Of a stretch of DNA of 64,000 nucleotides, positions 8,003 through 16,517 are shown piece by piece. Position 1 is the stretch's first letter. Each line of letters starts with the position of its first letter. The notes under the pieces were generated by a model. It was not told the DNA's origin and made no database searches. It was given only the letters and a program-made list of their open reading frames with translations. The stretch is from positions 186,001 to 250,000 of the forward strand of contig NZ_FTNQ01000002.1 of assembly GCF_900156455.1 (NCBI RefSeq), given 5' to 3'. The position numbers were made by a program, and so were the translations under genes. The DNA is from Microbacterium sp. RURRCA19A (GTDB taxonomy: Bacteria > Actinomycetota > Actinomycetes > Actinomycetales > Microbacteriaceae).

Positions 8003-9217
8003 ATGAGCGTCGACCTCGAAAGCCTGTACACCGACCTTCACACCCACCCCGAGCTGTCGTTCCAGGAGACGCGGACCGCCGGTGTCATCGCACGGCACCT
8101 CGCGGGCCTCGGGCTCGAGGTCGAGGAGGGCGTCGGCCGTACCGGCGTCGTCACGCGGATCGACAACGGCCCCGGCCCGGTCGTGTGGCTGCGGGCCGAC
8201 ATGGACGGTCTGCCCGTCGAGGAGCAGACGGGCCTCGCCTACGCGAGCACCGCGCGCGGCACCGACCCGGCCGGCAACGCCGTCCCCGTGATGCACGCGT
8301 GCGGGCACGACATGCACGTCACGGCCCTGATCGGGGCTCTCGAACGCCTCGTCGCCACCACCGCGGAGTGGTCGGGCACCGTCGTGGCGGTGTTCCAGCC
8401 GGCCGAGGAGTACGGCGCCGGATCCCAGGCGATGATCGCCGACGGCGTGCTCGACCGGTACCCGCGCCCCGACATCGTCCTCGGTCAGCATGTGACCCCG
8501 CTCCCCGCCGGCACGATCGGCGTGCGCCCGGGTACCCAGATGGCGGCGTCCGACGGGCTCACCGTCGTGCTGCACGGCCGCGGCGGACACGGCTCGCGGC
8601 CCCACTCCACGATCGACCCCGTCGTCATGGCGGCGGCCACCGTCATGCGCCTGCAGACCGTCGTCTCGCGCGAGGTCGACCCGCGCGACGTCGCCGTCGT
8701 CACGGTCGGCTCGATCCACGCGGGGCTGAAGAACAACATCATCCCCGCCGAGGCGAAGCTCGAACTCAGCCTCCGCTACCCCGACGACGCGGCCCGCGCA
8801 CGGGTGATGAGCAAGGTCGAGCGGATCATCCGCGCCGAGGCCGAGGCATCCGGAGCCGAGCAGACCCCGACCATCACGACGGATCACACCCTGCCGCCCA
8901 CCATCAACGATCCGGATGCCACCTCCCGCCTGACCGCGGCCTTCCGTCGGGCGTTCGGCGAGGGCAGCGTCGTCGACCCGGGCATGTTCACCGGCAGCGA
9001 GGACGTGTCGTGGTTCGCGCGCGAGTCCGGCGTCCCGCTGGTGTTCTGGTTCTGGGGCGGCGTGGATCCGCAGACGTTCGCGGATGCCGTGGCCGGCGGC
9101 ACGGTCGAGCGCGATATCCCGACCAACCACTCGCCGTTCTTCGCCCCCGTGATGCAGCCCACGATCGACCGCGGTGTCGAGAACCTCGTGGTCGCGGCCC
9201 GGGAGTTCCTGGACTGA
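8003..9217 (+). CDS. M20 family amidohydrolase (aminoacylase/IAA-amino acid hydrolase type)
   Basis: 404-residue metal-dependent amidohydrolase. HTHPELSFQETRTA opens the protein, MHACGHDMHVTALIG carries the metal-binding Cys/His/Asp of the M20D group, FQPAEEYGAGS carries the catalytic Glu pair, and SRPHSTIDPV lies in the dimerisation domain. These enzymes deacylate N-acyl amino acids or related amides in the cytoplasm. The substrate cannot be read from the sequence. The ATG at 8003 follows a -10-like TAGGCT. It is divergent from the reductase gene and not in an obvious operon. Confidence 0.87.
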   Translation: MSVDLESLYTDLHTHPELSFQETRTAGVIARHLAGLGLEVEEGVGRTGVVTRIDNGPGPVVWLRADMDGLPVEEQTGLAYASTARGTDPAGNAVPVMHACGHDMHVTALIGALERLVATTAEWSGTVVAVFQPAEEYGAGSQAMIADGVLDRYPRPDIVLGQHVTPLPAGTIGVRPGTQMAASDGLTVVLHGRGGHGSRPHSTIDPVVMAAATVMRLQTVVSREVDPRDVAVVTVGSIHAGLKNNIIPAEAKLELSLRYPDDAARARVMSKVERIIRAEAEASGAEQTPTITTDHTLPPTINDPDATSRLTAAFRRAFGEGSVVDPGMFTGSEDVSWFARESGVPLVFWFWGGVDPQTFADAVAGGTVERDIPTNHSPFFAPVMQPTIDRGVENLVVAAREFLD

Positions 9218-9262
9218 TCGCTGCGCCCGTGTGAGGGTGGAAGGAACCTCGGGGGGCCATCC

Positions 9263-9757
9263 ATGACCATCACGCAGAACGAAACCGACGAGAACGCGCT
9301 GCTTCCGGGCGCCGAGATCGTCGTCGGCATCCGGTCGCTCCTGATCTGGGCGATCGTGGCGGCGACGATGCTGGCGGTGTTCCTGCGGGGCTCGATGGGC
9401 AGTTGCTCGGGCGGCATCACCGGCAGCGGCGGTTTCCTCGACGTCGACGGGCGGCCGACCGACGTCGCCCCGATGTGCGGGTCGGTCACGATGAGCGCGA
9501 ACCCGCTCGTGTACGGCGCGATCGCCCTCATCGTCGTGCTGTCGCTCACCCGGATCCTGGGCCGCGCCGGCACCGTCGCGCAGGCGCTGCGCATCCTGAA
9601 CAACGCCCGCATGGTGATCGTCGTGCTCACCCTCGTCACGTTCGTCGTGGGGTACTGGGCGATCACGACGCTCCGCGTGGAGGACTGGAACAACTACTCG
9701 ATCCTCGCGCCTTTGCCGTTCGCGAGCTTCGACATCTCGACGCACCCGATGGGCTGA
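9263..9757 (+). CDS. Small membrane protein of unknown function
   Basis: 164 residues with three predicted membrane segments: about 24-45 (LLIWAIVAATMLAVFL), 86-104 (LVYGAIALIVVLSLT) and 118-136 (MVIVVLTLVTFVVGYW). The loop between the first two has two Cys (SCSGG and PMCGS), which could form a disulfide outside the cell. A GAAGGAA-type ribosome site lies about 16 nt upstream. I do not recognise the family. It follows the M20 gene by 45 bp and may be co-transcribed. Confidence 0.65.
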   Translation: MTITQNETDENALLPGAEIVVGIRSLLIWAIVAATMLAVFLRGSMGSCSGGITGSGGFLDVDGRPTDVAPMCGSVTMSANPLVYGAIALIVVLSLTRILGRAGTVAQALRILNNARMVIVVLTLVTFVVGYWAITTLRVEDWNNYSILAPLPFASFDISTHPMG

Positions 9758-9790
9758 CCGCCCCGTCGGCGCCGACGCTGGTCCGCGAGA

Positions 9791-9825
9791 CCGGTGGGGG
9801 CGACCGGTAAGGCCGCCCCCACCGG
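9791..9825. terminator. Hairpin between convergent genes, likely bidirectional terminator
   Basis: 11-bp perfect stem, CCGGTGGGGGC at 9791-9801 and its complement at 9815-9825, with a 13-nt loop. It is placed in the 72-bp gap between the convergent small membrane protein and glycoside hydrolase genes. There is no strong T-run, as is common in high-GC actinobacteria. Confidence 0.6.
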
Positions 9826-9829
9826 GGCA

Positions 9830-12800
9830 TCAGTCCTCGGTGCGACCGTCGCGCGAGGACTGCGCTCGACGGCGCAGGATCACTCCGGCGCCGATACCGG
9901 CGACGGCAAGGAACAGCGCCGCCAGCGGGAACACCGTGCCGGTGACCGCGAGCGCCCCTCCCGTGGCCGTCGTGGTCGTCGAACCGGTGCCGGCGCCCGA
10001 ACCCGTGCCCGAGCCCGAACCGGACTCGGTGGGCGTCGGCGTGGGCGTGGGCGTGGGCTCACCGGGACCCGCCGCCTCGGCGATCACGAACGGCGCGGAC
10101 GCCTCGGACGCCGGCGATGCCCCCACCGCGTTGATCGCGGTGACCCGCGCCGTCCACGTGCCCGGCGCGAGGTCGGCCACGGTCGCGGAGAGCGCCGCCT
10201 TCGCCGTCGGATCGCCCGTGGCGTCCACCGCGACCGACCGGGTCGCTCCGCCGTCGGAGACGAGGTCGAGCGTGTAGCCCGTGATCGCCGAGCCGTTGTC
10301 GGCCGGGGCCTGCCACGACACCGTCGCGGAGGTCCCGTCGACCCCGACGGACGGAGCCGCGGGAGCGGCGGGGACGCCGATCTCGACGCCGTCGGTCTCG
10401 AGCACGAACGGGGCGAACGCGATCCAGTCGACGTCGGGCGCGATCGCGTACCCGTCGAGGACGACCTGGTCCTGCTGGCTGGTGCGCTCATCGATGACGA
10501 TCGTGTGCCTCGTGTTGCCGAACGTCACCGCACCGTCAGCGGTGGTGAGGTTCAGCGGCATCACGGCCTCCCAGAAGTTGGTCGCGGTGTAGGTGTAGCG
10601 GAACGTCGAGCGCCCCACCAACCCGTCGTGACCGGCTTCCTGCGCCTGCAGCCCCAGGTCGACGACCTGCGGGTTGTAGTCGTGGCGACCCTCGATGTCG
10701 TCGTTGGAGTAGTGCACGATCGCGTCGTACGCCCCGGCCGTGTCGAATCCGGCACCGCGGGGGATCGTCAGCGTCCCCTGGTTCGCCGCGATCGCGTCGG
10801 TGATGCCGAGCCCGCCGACGTAGCCGGTGCCGGTGCCGTTGGTGAGGTCCGAGCCGAAGCCCTTCACCGCGGCGGTTCCGCCGAGCGTGGCCTTCGTGGG
10901 GTCTTCGACCTCGACCTTGACGATGGCGGCGTCGCCCTCGACCGCACGGGTCGTGCTGACCGCGCTGACGCGCGCGCCGCCCGTGCTGCGCAGCTCGACC
11001 TCGCTGATGCCCTCGGGCAGGTGGATCCGCGCGCGCTTCTGACCCTCGGTGAAGGTCGTCGCGAGACGGCCGTTCACCGTCAGGCCCAGGTCGGCGCCCG
11101 TCCAATCGACGACCACGTCGTAGTAGCCCGACTCCTCGGCGGAGGGATAGACATCGACCCGGTCGCCGTCACCGATCGACACCGCGCCGGCGTCGAGCTT
11201 CGCGTCACCCGCGAGGCGCAGGGCCGTGGCGGGGTACACCGTGTGCTGCGTGTTGGTGTCGTCTCCCACGCGGGTGAGCTCGACGCGGTCCACGGTGACG
11301 CCGCCGTCCGCGCCCGCTCCCGGCAGCACGTTCTGCCCGTCGCGGCTGGTGCGCAGGCTCAGCGTGTGGGTCCCGGCATCCAGCTTCACGTACACCTCGG
11401 CGGTGCCGCGGGCCGTGCCGCGCACGTTGTCGGGCTTGATCGCGTTGGCGCCGTACTGCACGGTCGCGGAGTCGTTCCCGTCGACGAACAGCGCGTGCTG
11501 CGCGGCTCGTCCCGGGGTCGCGGCGAGCACCGTGTACCGGTACAGACCCGGCTGGGCCACGTCGACCTCCCAGTCCAGGCGGGCGTCGGCGCCCGTGAGG
11601 CCCGTGACGTCGTGGTCGCCCGAGAGGCGGTATCCACCGCCCGGCTGCGAACGCACGACGCCCCCGGTGATCGCAAGGTTCTCGGCCTCCGACCACTGGT
11701 GCGGAGCCTGCTGAGCGGCCTCGGCCGCGACGTCGCGATCGGTGGCCGGGGTGATGATCACCTGGTACGCCGCGCTGGCGTTGGCCGAGGGGATGCGCAC
11801 CTGCACGGAGCCTCCCGAGACCGCGACGTCGTCGTAGGCGGCGACCACGCGCGGGGTGTCGGCGACGCCGTCGGTGCCCGAGATCAGGTCCTCGCGGACC
11901 TCGATGTCGACCTTCCCACCGAACGTGTCGTTCGAGAGTCCCTTCACCGTGAGCAGTCCGTCACGGCCCTGCTCCACACCGCCGACGAGCACCTGGGCGC
12001 GACGGTTCGCGTCGTCGATCGCGGCGATGGCCTTCTCACGGTTGGCGGTGACCTCGGCGGTCTGCGACCCCTGCAGGTCGCCGTACCACTTGAACATCCA
12101 CCATCCGCCGTTGGCGGCGTTGACCTTGGCCTGGTTGTCGGAGAGGGTTCCGGATGCCGTCCAGTACGCGGTCTGCGCGTCGATCTTGGCCGCCTCGAAG
12201 CTGGAGAACCAGCGCAGGAGGTTGGCGGGCGAGCTCATGTCGTTGCTCGCGCCGTACTCGGTGATGTTGATCTGGGGGATCTTGTCCTCGGCGATGCCGA
12301 GATCCCGTGCGTACTGACGGAACGCGCTGGCACGGTCCGGCATCCACTGGTATCCGCGCAGCTCGTGCCACACGTAGACGTCGGGGACGGTGTTCGTGGC
12401 GATCGCCGCGCGCAGGAATGCCGTGATGTTGCCTTCACCGCGCCACGCGGCATCCCCGGGTCCGGCGATGCGCGGACGGCTGAGCCCGTGCTTGGCGTAC
12501 ACGTCGGTGATGACCTTCCAGGCCGCGGCCCAGTCGCTCGCCCCGCCCGGGGTGAAGCTGTCGGACTGCCCGCCCTGCAGCAGGTAGCGGTTGTACTTGT
12601 CGTCGGTGTTCAACCACTGCAGGTCGAGCTCGTTGAAGGGGATGAAGGTGTACTTCTCGGGGTCGTCCGCTCCGGTCGCGACGGCCTCCGTCACGATCTC
12701 GAGCACCTCGAGGTAGTCCCACACCCCGTCACCGCCGGGCGTCCACTCCGAGGTCAGCGTGCCGTTGGCGTCGCGTACGTAGGTGCGATCGTCGCCGGGA

Positions 12801-14143
12801 CGGACGCCTCGGTTGTACGGCCAGTCGGGGTAGTAGTCCTGCGTGTAGATGTAGAGGTCTTCGCCGTGCTTGTCGAAGAACGTCTTCTCGATGTCGAAGG
12901 CGTCACCGCCCGGGTGCTGCGTTCCGAACGGCGGCTTCTGCGACACGTTCGTCATGGCCGCGCCGTTGACCAGAGCCTGCGTGGGCGACTGTTCGTCGCC
13001 GAGGCCGTACAGGGTGCCCGACGCACCCCCGCGGAAGTCGCCGGTGCGACGAGAGAGGTCCGCGACGATCTCCTCGGTGGGGCGCACACCCACGGTCACG
13101 GTCGCGGTGACGGTGCGGTCTGTGCCCTCGACGGCGCCGTTCACGACGAAGGTCGCGCCGGCCGTCGCGTACTGCGAAGCGGAGACCGCGTCCCAGCGGA
13201 CGGCCGCGTCGGTCTTCAGACCGGACTCGCGCGTCACGCCGACCCGTGCCGGCAGCGCGGGCGCCTGGCCGGCCGTGGTCTGCACCTGCCACGCCGTCTG
13301 GTCGAGCGCCGTGACGGCGCCCGCGGTGGCGGCGAAGTCCTGGGCCACCTGGTCGGAGGTCAGGGCGACGTCGTAGATCGAGAAGTCGTCGAACTCGCCG
13401 CCGAAGAGCGCGGCCCACTGCGGCGCCCACGGCACCCGGCCGATGAGGCCGGAGCGGGTGCTCGACTCGGCGCCGAGCTTCGCAAAGTCGACTTCGGCGG
13501 CTTCGCGGCGGACGAGCTCGCCGTTGATGTAGTACGACAGCGTCTGCCCGTCGGCGACCGAGGTGATCTGCGCCCAGGCCCCGGCCGTGAGGGGTACGGG
13601 CGAGACGGCCTTCACCTCGGTGCCCGAGTTGGCGACGGCCTTGGACTGCCCGCCCTCGTTCGGCTGGAAGTACAGACCCCAGTTGTCGCTCGGCAACGCG
13701 TCGCTGCCGATGATGTAGGCCCAGGGGAGGTTGCCGGCGTTCTTGCCGTCCCACTTGATCCAGGTCGACACGGTCAACGCCGTCACACCGTCGAACAGCC
13801 CGGCGGGGATGTCGAGGTAGGGGGTCGCCGAGCTCGACGAGCCCTGTGCGGCGCCGGGGAACAGCCCCGAGGCGCCCGCGCCGGAGGTGGGTCCGGTACC
13901 GCGCGCGAGCGACGTCGCGTTGCGGACGCGTGCGTCGAAGGCGCTTCCCTTGGACCCTTCGTTGGCGATGACGGATGCCGAGGGATCCCCGTCGAAGGTG
14001 TACTCGACGATCGGGCGCGGCGGGGTGTCGTCGGGGGCGGCGAACGCGGCGGGCGCGCCGACGAGGCCGATCACCAGCGGCACGGTGACACAGGCGGCGA
14101 CGGCCGCGGGAACGCGGCGCGGGGCAGGGGTGTGGGGTCTCAT
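9830..14143 (-). CDS. Large secreted, wall-anchored multidomain glycoside hydrolase (clan GH-A-like)
   Basis: 1437 residues. Signal peptide 1-36 ends at AFAA. LamG-like domain about 40-270 (VEYTFDGDPS, DDFSIYDVALT). Ig-like segment about 285-353. Catalytic-type region about 360-800 has FIPFNELDLQW (Asn-Glu, E505) and INITEYG (E629), the acid/base and nucleophile pattern of clan GH-A retaining enzymes. CBM6-like domain about 815-957 (WSEAENLAITGG). Fibronectin-III-like repeat near 1290-1375, then a Thr-Pro/Gly-Ser linker, LAVTG (1398-1402), a hydrophobic helix and RRR. LAXTG is the class E sortase signal of high-GC Gram-positives. The exact GH family and substrate are not identified. It is divergent from the alpha-galactosidase and shares its operators, so it probably works outside the cell on galactose-containing glycans. 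Confidence 0.72.
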   Translation of the reverse strand: MRPHTPAPRRVPAAVAACVTVPLVIGLVGAPAAFAAPDDTPPRPIVEYTFDGDPSASVIANEGSKGSAFDARVRNATSLARGTGPTSGAGASGLFPGAAQGSSSSATPYLDIPAGLFDGVTALTVSTWIKWDGKNAGNLPWAYIIGSDALPSDNWGLYFQPNEGGQSKAVANSGTEVKAVSPVPLTAGAWAQITSVADGQTLSYYINGELVRREAAEVDFAKLGAESSTRSGLIGRVPWAPQWAALFGGEFDDFSIYDVALTSDQVAQDFAATAGAVTALDQTAWQVQTTAGQAPALPARVGVTRESGLKTDAAVRWDAVSASQYATAGATFVVNGAVEGTDRTVTATVTVGVRPTEEIVADLSRRTGDFRGGASGTLYGLGDEQSPTQALVNGAAMTNVSQKPPFGTQHPGGDAFDIEKTFFDKHGEDLYIYTQDYYPDWPYNRGVRPGDDRTYVRDANGTLTSEWTPGGDGVWDYLEVLEIVTEAVATGADDPEKYTFIPFNELDLQWLNTDDKYNRYLLQGGQSDSFTPGGASDWAAAWKVITDVYAKHGLSRPRIAGPGDAAWRGEGNITAFLRAAIATNTVPDVYVWHELRGYQWMPDRASAFRQYARDLGIAEDKIPQINITEYGASNDMSSPANLLRWFSSFEAAKIDAQTAYWTASGTLSDNQAKVNAANGGWWMFKWYGDLQGSQTAEVTANREKAIAAIDDANRRAQVLVGGVEQGRDGLLTVKGLSNDTFGGKVDIEVREDLISGTDGVADTPRVVAAYDDVAVSGGSVQVRIPSANASAAYQVIITPATDRDVAAEAAQQAPHQWSEAENLAITGGVVRSQPGGGYRLSGDHDVTGLTGADARLDWEVDVAQPGLYRYTVLAATPGRAAQHALFVDGNDSATVQYGANAIKPDNVRGTARGTAEVYVKLDAGTHTLSLRTSRDGQNVLPGAGADGGVTVDRVELTRVGDDTNTQHTVYPATALRLAGDAKLDAGAVSIGDGDRVDVYPSAEESGYYDVVVDWTGADLGLTVNGRLATTFTEGQKRARIHLPEGISEVELRSTGGARVSAVSTTRAVEGDAAIVKVEVEDPTKATLGGTAAVKGFGSDLTNGTGTGYVGGLGITDAIAANQGTLTIPRGAGFDTAGAYDAIVHYSNDDIEGRHDYNPQVVDLGLQAQEAGHDGLVGRSTFRYTYTATNFWEAVMPLNLTTADGAVTFGNTRHTIVIDERTSQQDQVVLDGYAIAPDVDWIAFAPFVLETDGVEIGVPAAPAAPSVGVDGTSATVSWQAPADNGSAITGYTLDLVSDGGATRSVAVDATGDPTAKAALSATVADLAPGTWTARVTAINAVGASPASEASAPFVIAEAAGPGEPTPTPTPTPTESGSGSGTGSGAGTGSTTTTATGGALAVTGTVFPLAALFLAVAGIGAGVILRRRAQSSRDGRTED

Positions 14144-14183
14144 GTTTCCTCGGCGTTGAGTGACGGGACACGCGCATCAGATT

Positions 14184-14199
14184 CTGATAGCGCTTTCAG
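14184..14199. promoter_or_regulatory. LacI-family operator 1 of the alpha-galactoside locus
   Basis: CTGATAGCGCTTTCAG, a near-perfect palindrome of the type CTGAWAGCGCTWTCAG. It lies 41 bp upstream of the start of the secreted hydrolase and is best placed to control that gene. Confidence 0.75.
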
Positions 14200-14250
14200 T
14201 CCGTGAGCATAAGGGGCCGGATCTCCCCGCACAAGGTTCGGCGCCGATTT

Positions 14251-14266
14251 CTGATATCGGTTTCAT
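14251..14266. promoter_or_regulatory. LacI-family operator 2 of the alpha-galactoside locus
   Basis: CTGATATCGGTTTCAT, a weaker match to the same pattern, in the middle of the 188-bp divergent region. Its centre lies about 67 bp from operator 1 and 23 bp from operator 3. Confidence 0.6.
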
Positions 14267-14273
14267 ATCGTGC

Positions 14274-14289
14274 TTGATAACGCTTTCAG
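14274..14289. promoter_or_regulatory. LacI-family operator 3 of the alpha-galactoside locus
   Basis: TTGATAACGCTTTCAG, 15 of 16 positions fitting the CTGATANCGNTTTCAG pattern of operators 1 and 2. Its left half could also serve as a -35 (TTGATA) for the alpha-galactosidase promoter, so binding would block polymerase. Confidence 0.72.
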
Positions 14290-14331
14290 AATCGGTTAGC
14301 GTCCCTCTCGTTCGACACGACGGAGAGACGA

Positions 14332-16494
14332 ATGACGACGATGCACCCCGCCCCCACCGACGCGGCCTCGACCCCGCGCCTCGAGTGGGGCACCGACCTG
14401 GTCGCACTGACGTTCCACTGGGACGACGACGCGCCCGTGGTCTGCAGCGCCGTGCGCGTCGCGGGACGGACGCTTCCGGTCCACCGCATCCCGTTCGTCG
14501 AGGTCCTCACCGCCGACGCGGGTCACCGCCCCGCCTCGGGGCGCCTCGCCCACACCGAGCTCGGACTGCGGATGCGGTACGTCGACCACACCGAGACCAC
14601 GGGCGACGGCGTGCACACCCTCGTCATCCGGCAGCGCTCCGCCGACCTGGAGGCACGGCTCACCCTCGTCGTCCGTGACGGCGTCTCGGCCGTCTCCAGC
14701 ACCGTCGCGCTCACCAACGTCGGTACCGGTCGTGTCGTCCTCCGGTCGGTCGCTTCCTGGGCCACCGGATTCACCGCCGCCGACGCGACCGGCGACGCGC
14801 TCTCGGACTGGCAGCGGGTGACCGGCGAGAGCGACTGGCTCGGCGAGGGGCGGTGGACGCGTACTCCTCTGCGCGGCCCGGAGTTCGTGCCCCTCGCCGA
14901 GCACCTCACGGGCCACAACCCGCGCGGCGCCTTCACGGCGGTGTCGACGGGGACGTGGTCGACGGCGCACGCTCTGCCCACCGGCATCCTGGAGTCCCGT
15001 GCCGCAGGGCTGGCCCTGGCCTGGCAGATCGAGCACAACGGCGCGTGGCGCTGGGAGATCGGGGAGGACACCGGCGGCGGCTACCTGGCCCTGTCCGGGC
15101 CGACCGACTCCGATGCAGCATGGACGCACGTCCTCTCCCCCGCCGAGACGTTCACGAGCGTGCCCGTGACGGTCGCCTTCGCCCCGGATGCCACCGGCGC
15201 AGTCTCGGCGTTGACCGATCATCGTCGCGCGACGCGGCGCCCGCACCCCGACAACGCCGCGATGCCGGTCGTCTTCAACGACTACATGAACACGCTCGAC
15301 GGCGACCCCACCACGGAGAAGCTCCTCCCCCTCATCCGCGCGGCCGCAGACGTCGGCGCCGAGGTGTTCTGCATCGACGCCGGCTGGTACGACGACTCGG
15401 GGCACTGGTGGGACTCCGTCGGCGAATGGATGCCGTCGACCACCCGTTTCCCCGGGGGGCTGGGCGAGGTCATCGACGCCATCCACGCCGAGGGCATGGT
15501 GGCCGGGCTCTGGCTCGAGCCCGAGGTGATCGGCATCCGCAGCGCTCTCGCCGACCGCCTGCCCGCGGAGGCGTTCCTGCAACGCCACGGCGAGCGTGTC
15601 GTTGAGCACGACCGCTTCCACCTCGACCTCCGGCACCCCGCCGCCCGCGCGCACCTCGACGGTGTCGTCGACCGGCTCGTGACGGACTTCGGCCTCGGGT
15701 TCTTCAAGATGGACTACAACATCAACCCCGGCCCGGGGACGGACGTGGATGCCGACAGCGTCGGCGACGGACTCCTCGGGCACAACCGGGCGGTGCTGGA
15801 GTGGCTCGACGGCGTGCTGGACCGGCATCCGACCCTCGTCATCGAGAACTGCAGCTCGGGCGCGATGCGCATGGACTACGCCATGCTCTCCCGCCTGGCC
15901 ATGCAGTCGACGTCCGACCAGCAGGACTTCGTCAAGTACCCGCCGATCGCGGCGGCGGCACCGATGGCGATCCTTCCCGAGCAGGCCGCGAGCTGGGCCT
16001 ATCCCCAGCCCGAGATGGATGCCGAGGAGGCGTCGTTCTGCCTCGTCACAGGACTCCTCGGCCGCTTCTACGTGTCGGGCCACCTCAACCGCATGACGCC
16101 CGCTCAGCGCCACCGGGTCGCGGGCGCCATCGCCGTCGCGAAGGAACTGCGCGGCGAGATCGCCGCGGCCCACCCGCACTGGCCTCTGGATCTCCCGCGC
16201 TGGGACGACCCGTGGACCGCCCTGGGCCTGCGCTCGCCGGCCGGGGATCTCGTGTCGATCTGGCGACGCGGCGACGAGGCCTCCACGGCTCTCTCCTTCC
16301 CCCACCTCGTCGGCCGTGACGTCGAGGTGACCCCGGTCTTCCCCCTGGACCTCCCCACCTGGCACACCGAATGGGATGCCACGACGGGGACCCTGCACGT
16401 GCGCGCCGGCGATGCCCGTATCTCCGCGCGCACCCTCCGCCTCTCGGCCGGGCCGGTCCCGGTCGACGAAGGCGCTCGCACCGGATCAGACTGA
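14332..16494 (+). CDS. GH36 alpha-galactosidase
   Basis: 720 residues, the usual length for bacterial GH36. After an N-terminal beta domain, the barrel carries FCIDAGWYDDSG, GLWLEPEVIG, FFKMDYN with the nucleophile Asp at about 461, and STSDQQD with the acid/base Asp at about 529; IENCSSGAMRMDY is also typical. No signal peptide, so it hydrolyses imported alpha-galactosides (melibiose/raffinose type) in the cytoplasm. The ATG at 14332 follows GGAGAGACGA. It is the first gene of the aga-ABC importer-LacI operon and is controlled by the three operators upstream. Confidence 0.93.
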   Translation: MTTMHPAPTDAASTPRLEWGTDLVALTFHWDDDAPVVCSAVRVAGRTLPVHRIPFVEVLTADAGHRPASGRLAHTELGLRMRYVDHTETTGDGVHTLVIRQRSADLEARLTLVVRDGVSAVSSTVALTNVGTGRVVLRSVASWATGFTAADATGDALSDWQRVTGESDWLGEGRWTRTPLRGPEFVPLAEHLTGHNPRGAFTAVSTGTWSTAHALPTGILESRAAGLALAWQIEHNGAWRWEIGEDTGGGYLALSGPTDSDAAWTHVLSPAETFTSVPVTVAFAPDATGAVSALTDHRRATRRPHPDNAAMPVVFNDYMNTLDGDPTTEKLLPLIRAAADVGAEVFCIDAGWYDDSGHWWDSVGEWMPSTTRFPGGLGEVIDAIHAEGMVAGLWLEPEVIGIRSALADRLPAEAFLQRHGERVVEHDRFHLDLRHPAARAHLDGVVDRLVTDFGLGFFKMDYNINPGPGTDVDADSVGDGLLGHNRAVLEWLDGVLDRHPTLVIENCSSGAMRMDYAMLSRLAMQSTSDQQDFVKYPPIAAAAPMAILPEQAASWAYPQPEMDAEEASFCLVTGLLGRFYVSGHLNRMTPAQRHRVAGAIAVAKELRGEIAAAHPHWPLDLPRWDDPWTALGLRSPAGDLVSIWRRGDEASTALSFPHLVGRDVEVTPVFPLDLPTWHTEWDATTGTLHVRAGDARISARTLRLSAGPVPVDEGARTGSD

Positions 16495-16517
16495 TCACAC
16501 CAACAAGGAGCAATTCA

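Noticed and set aside
7868..9745. 625-codon minus-strand frame opposite the M20 gene
   Set aside because: His/Arg/Asp-rich antisense frame; the plus strand encodes a clear M20 enzyme.
9794..14206. 1470-codon open frame on the plus strand opposite the large hydrolase gene
   Set aside because: It is the antisense shadow of a GC-rich gene. The minus-strand protein has a signal peptide, domains and a sorting signal, while the plus-strand peptide is Arg/Gly/Val-rich with no recognisable domain.
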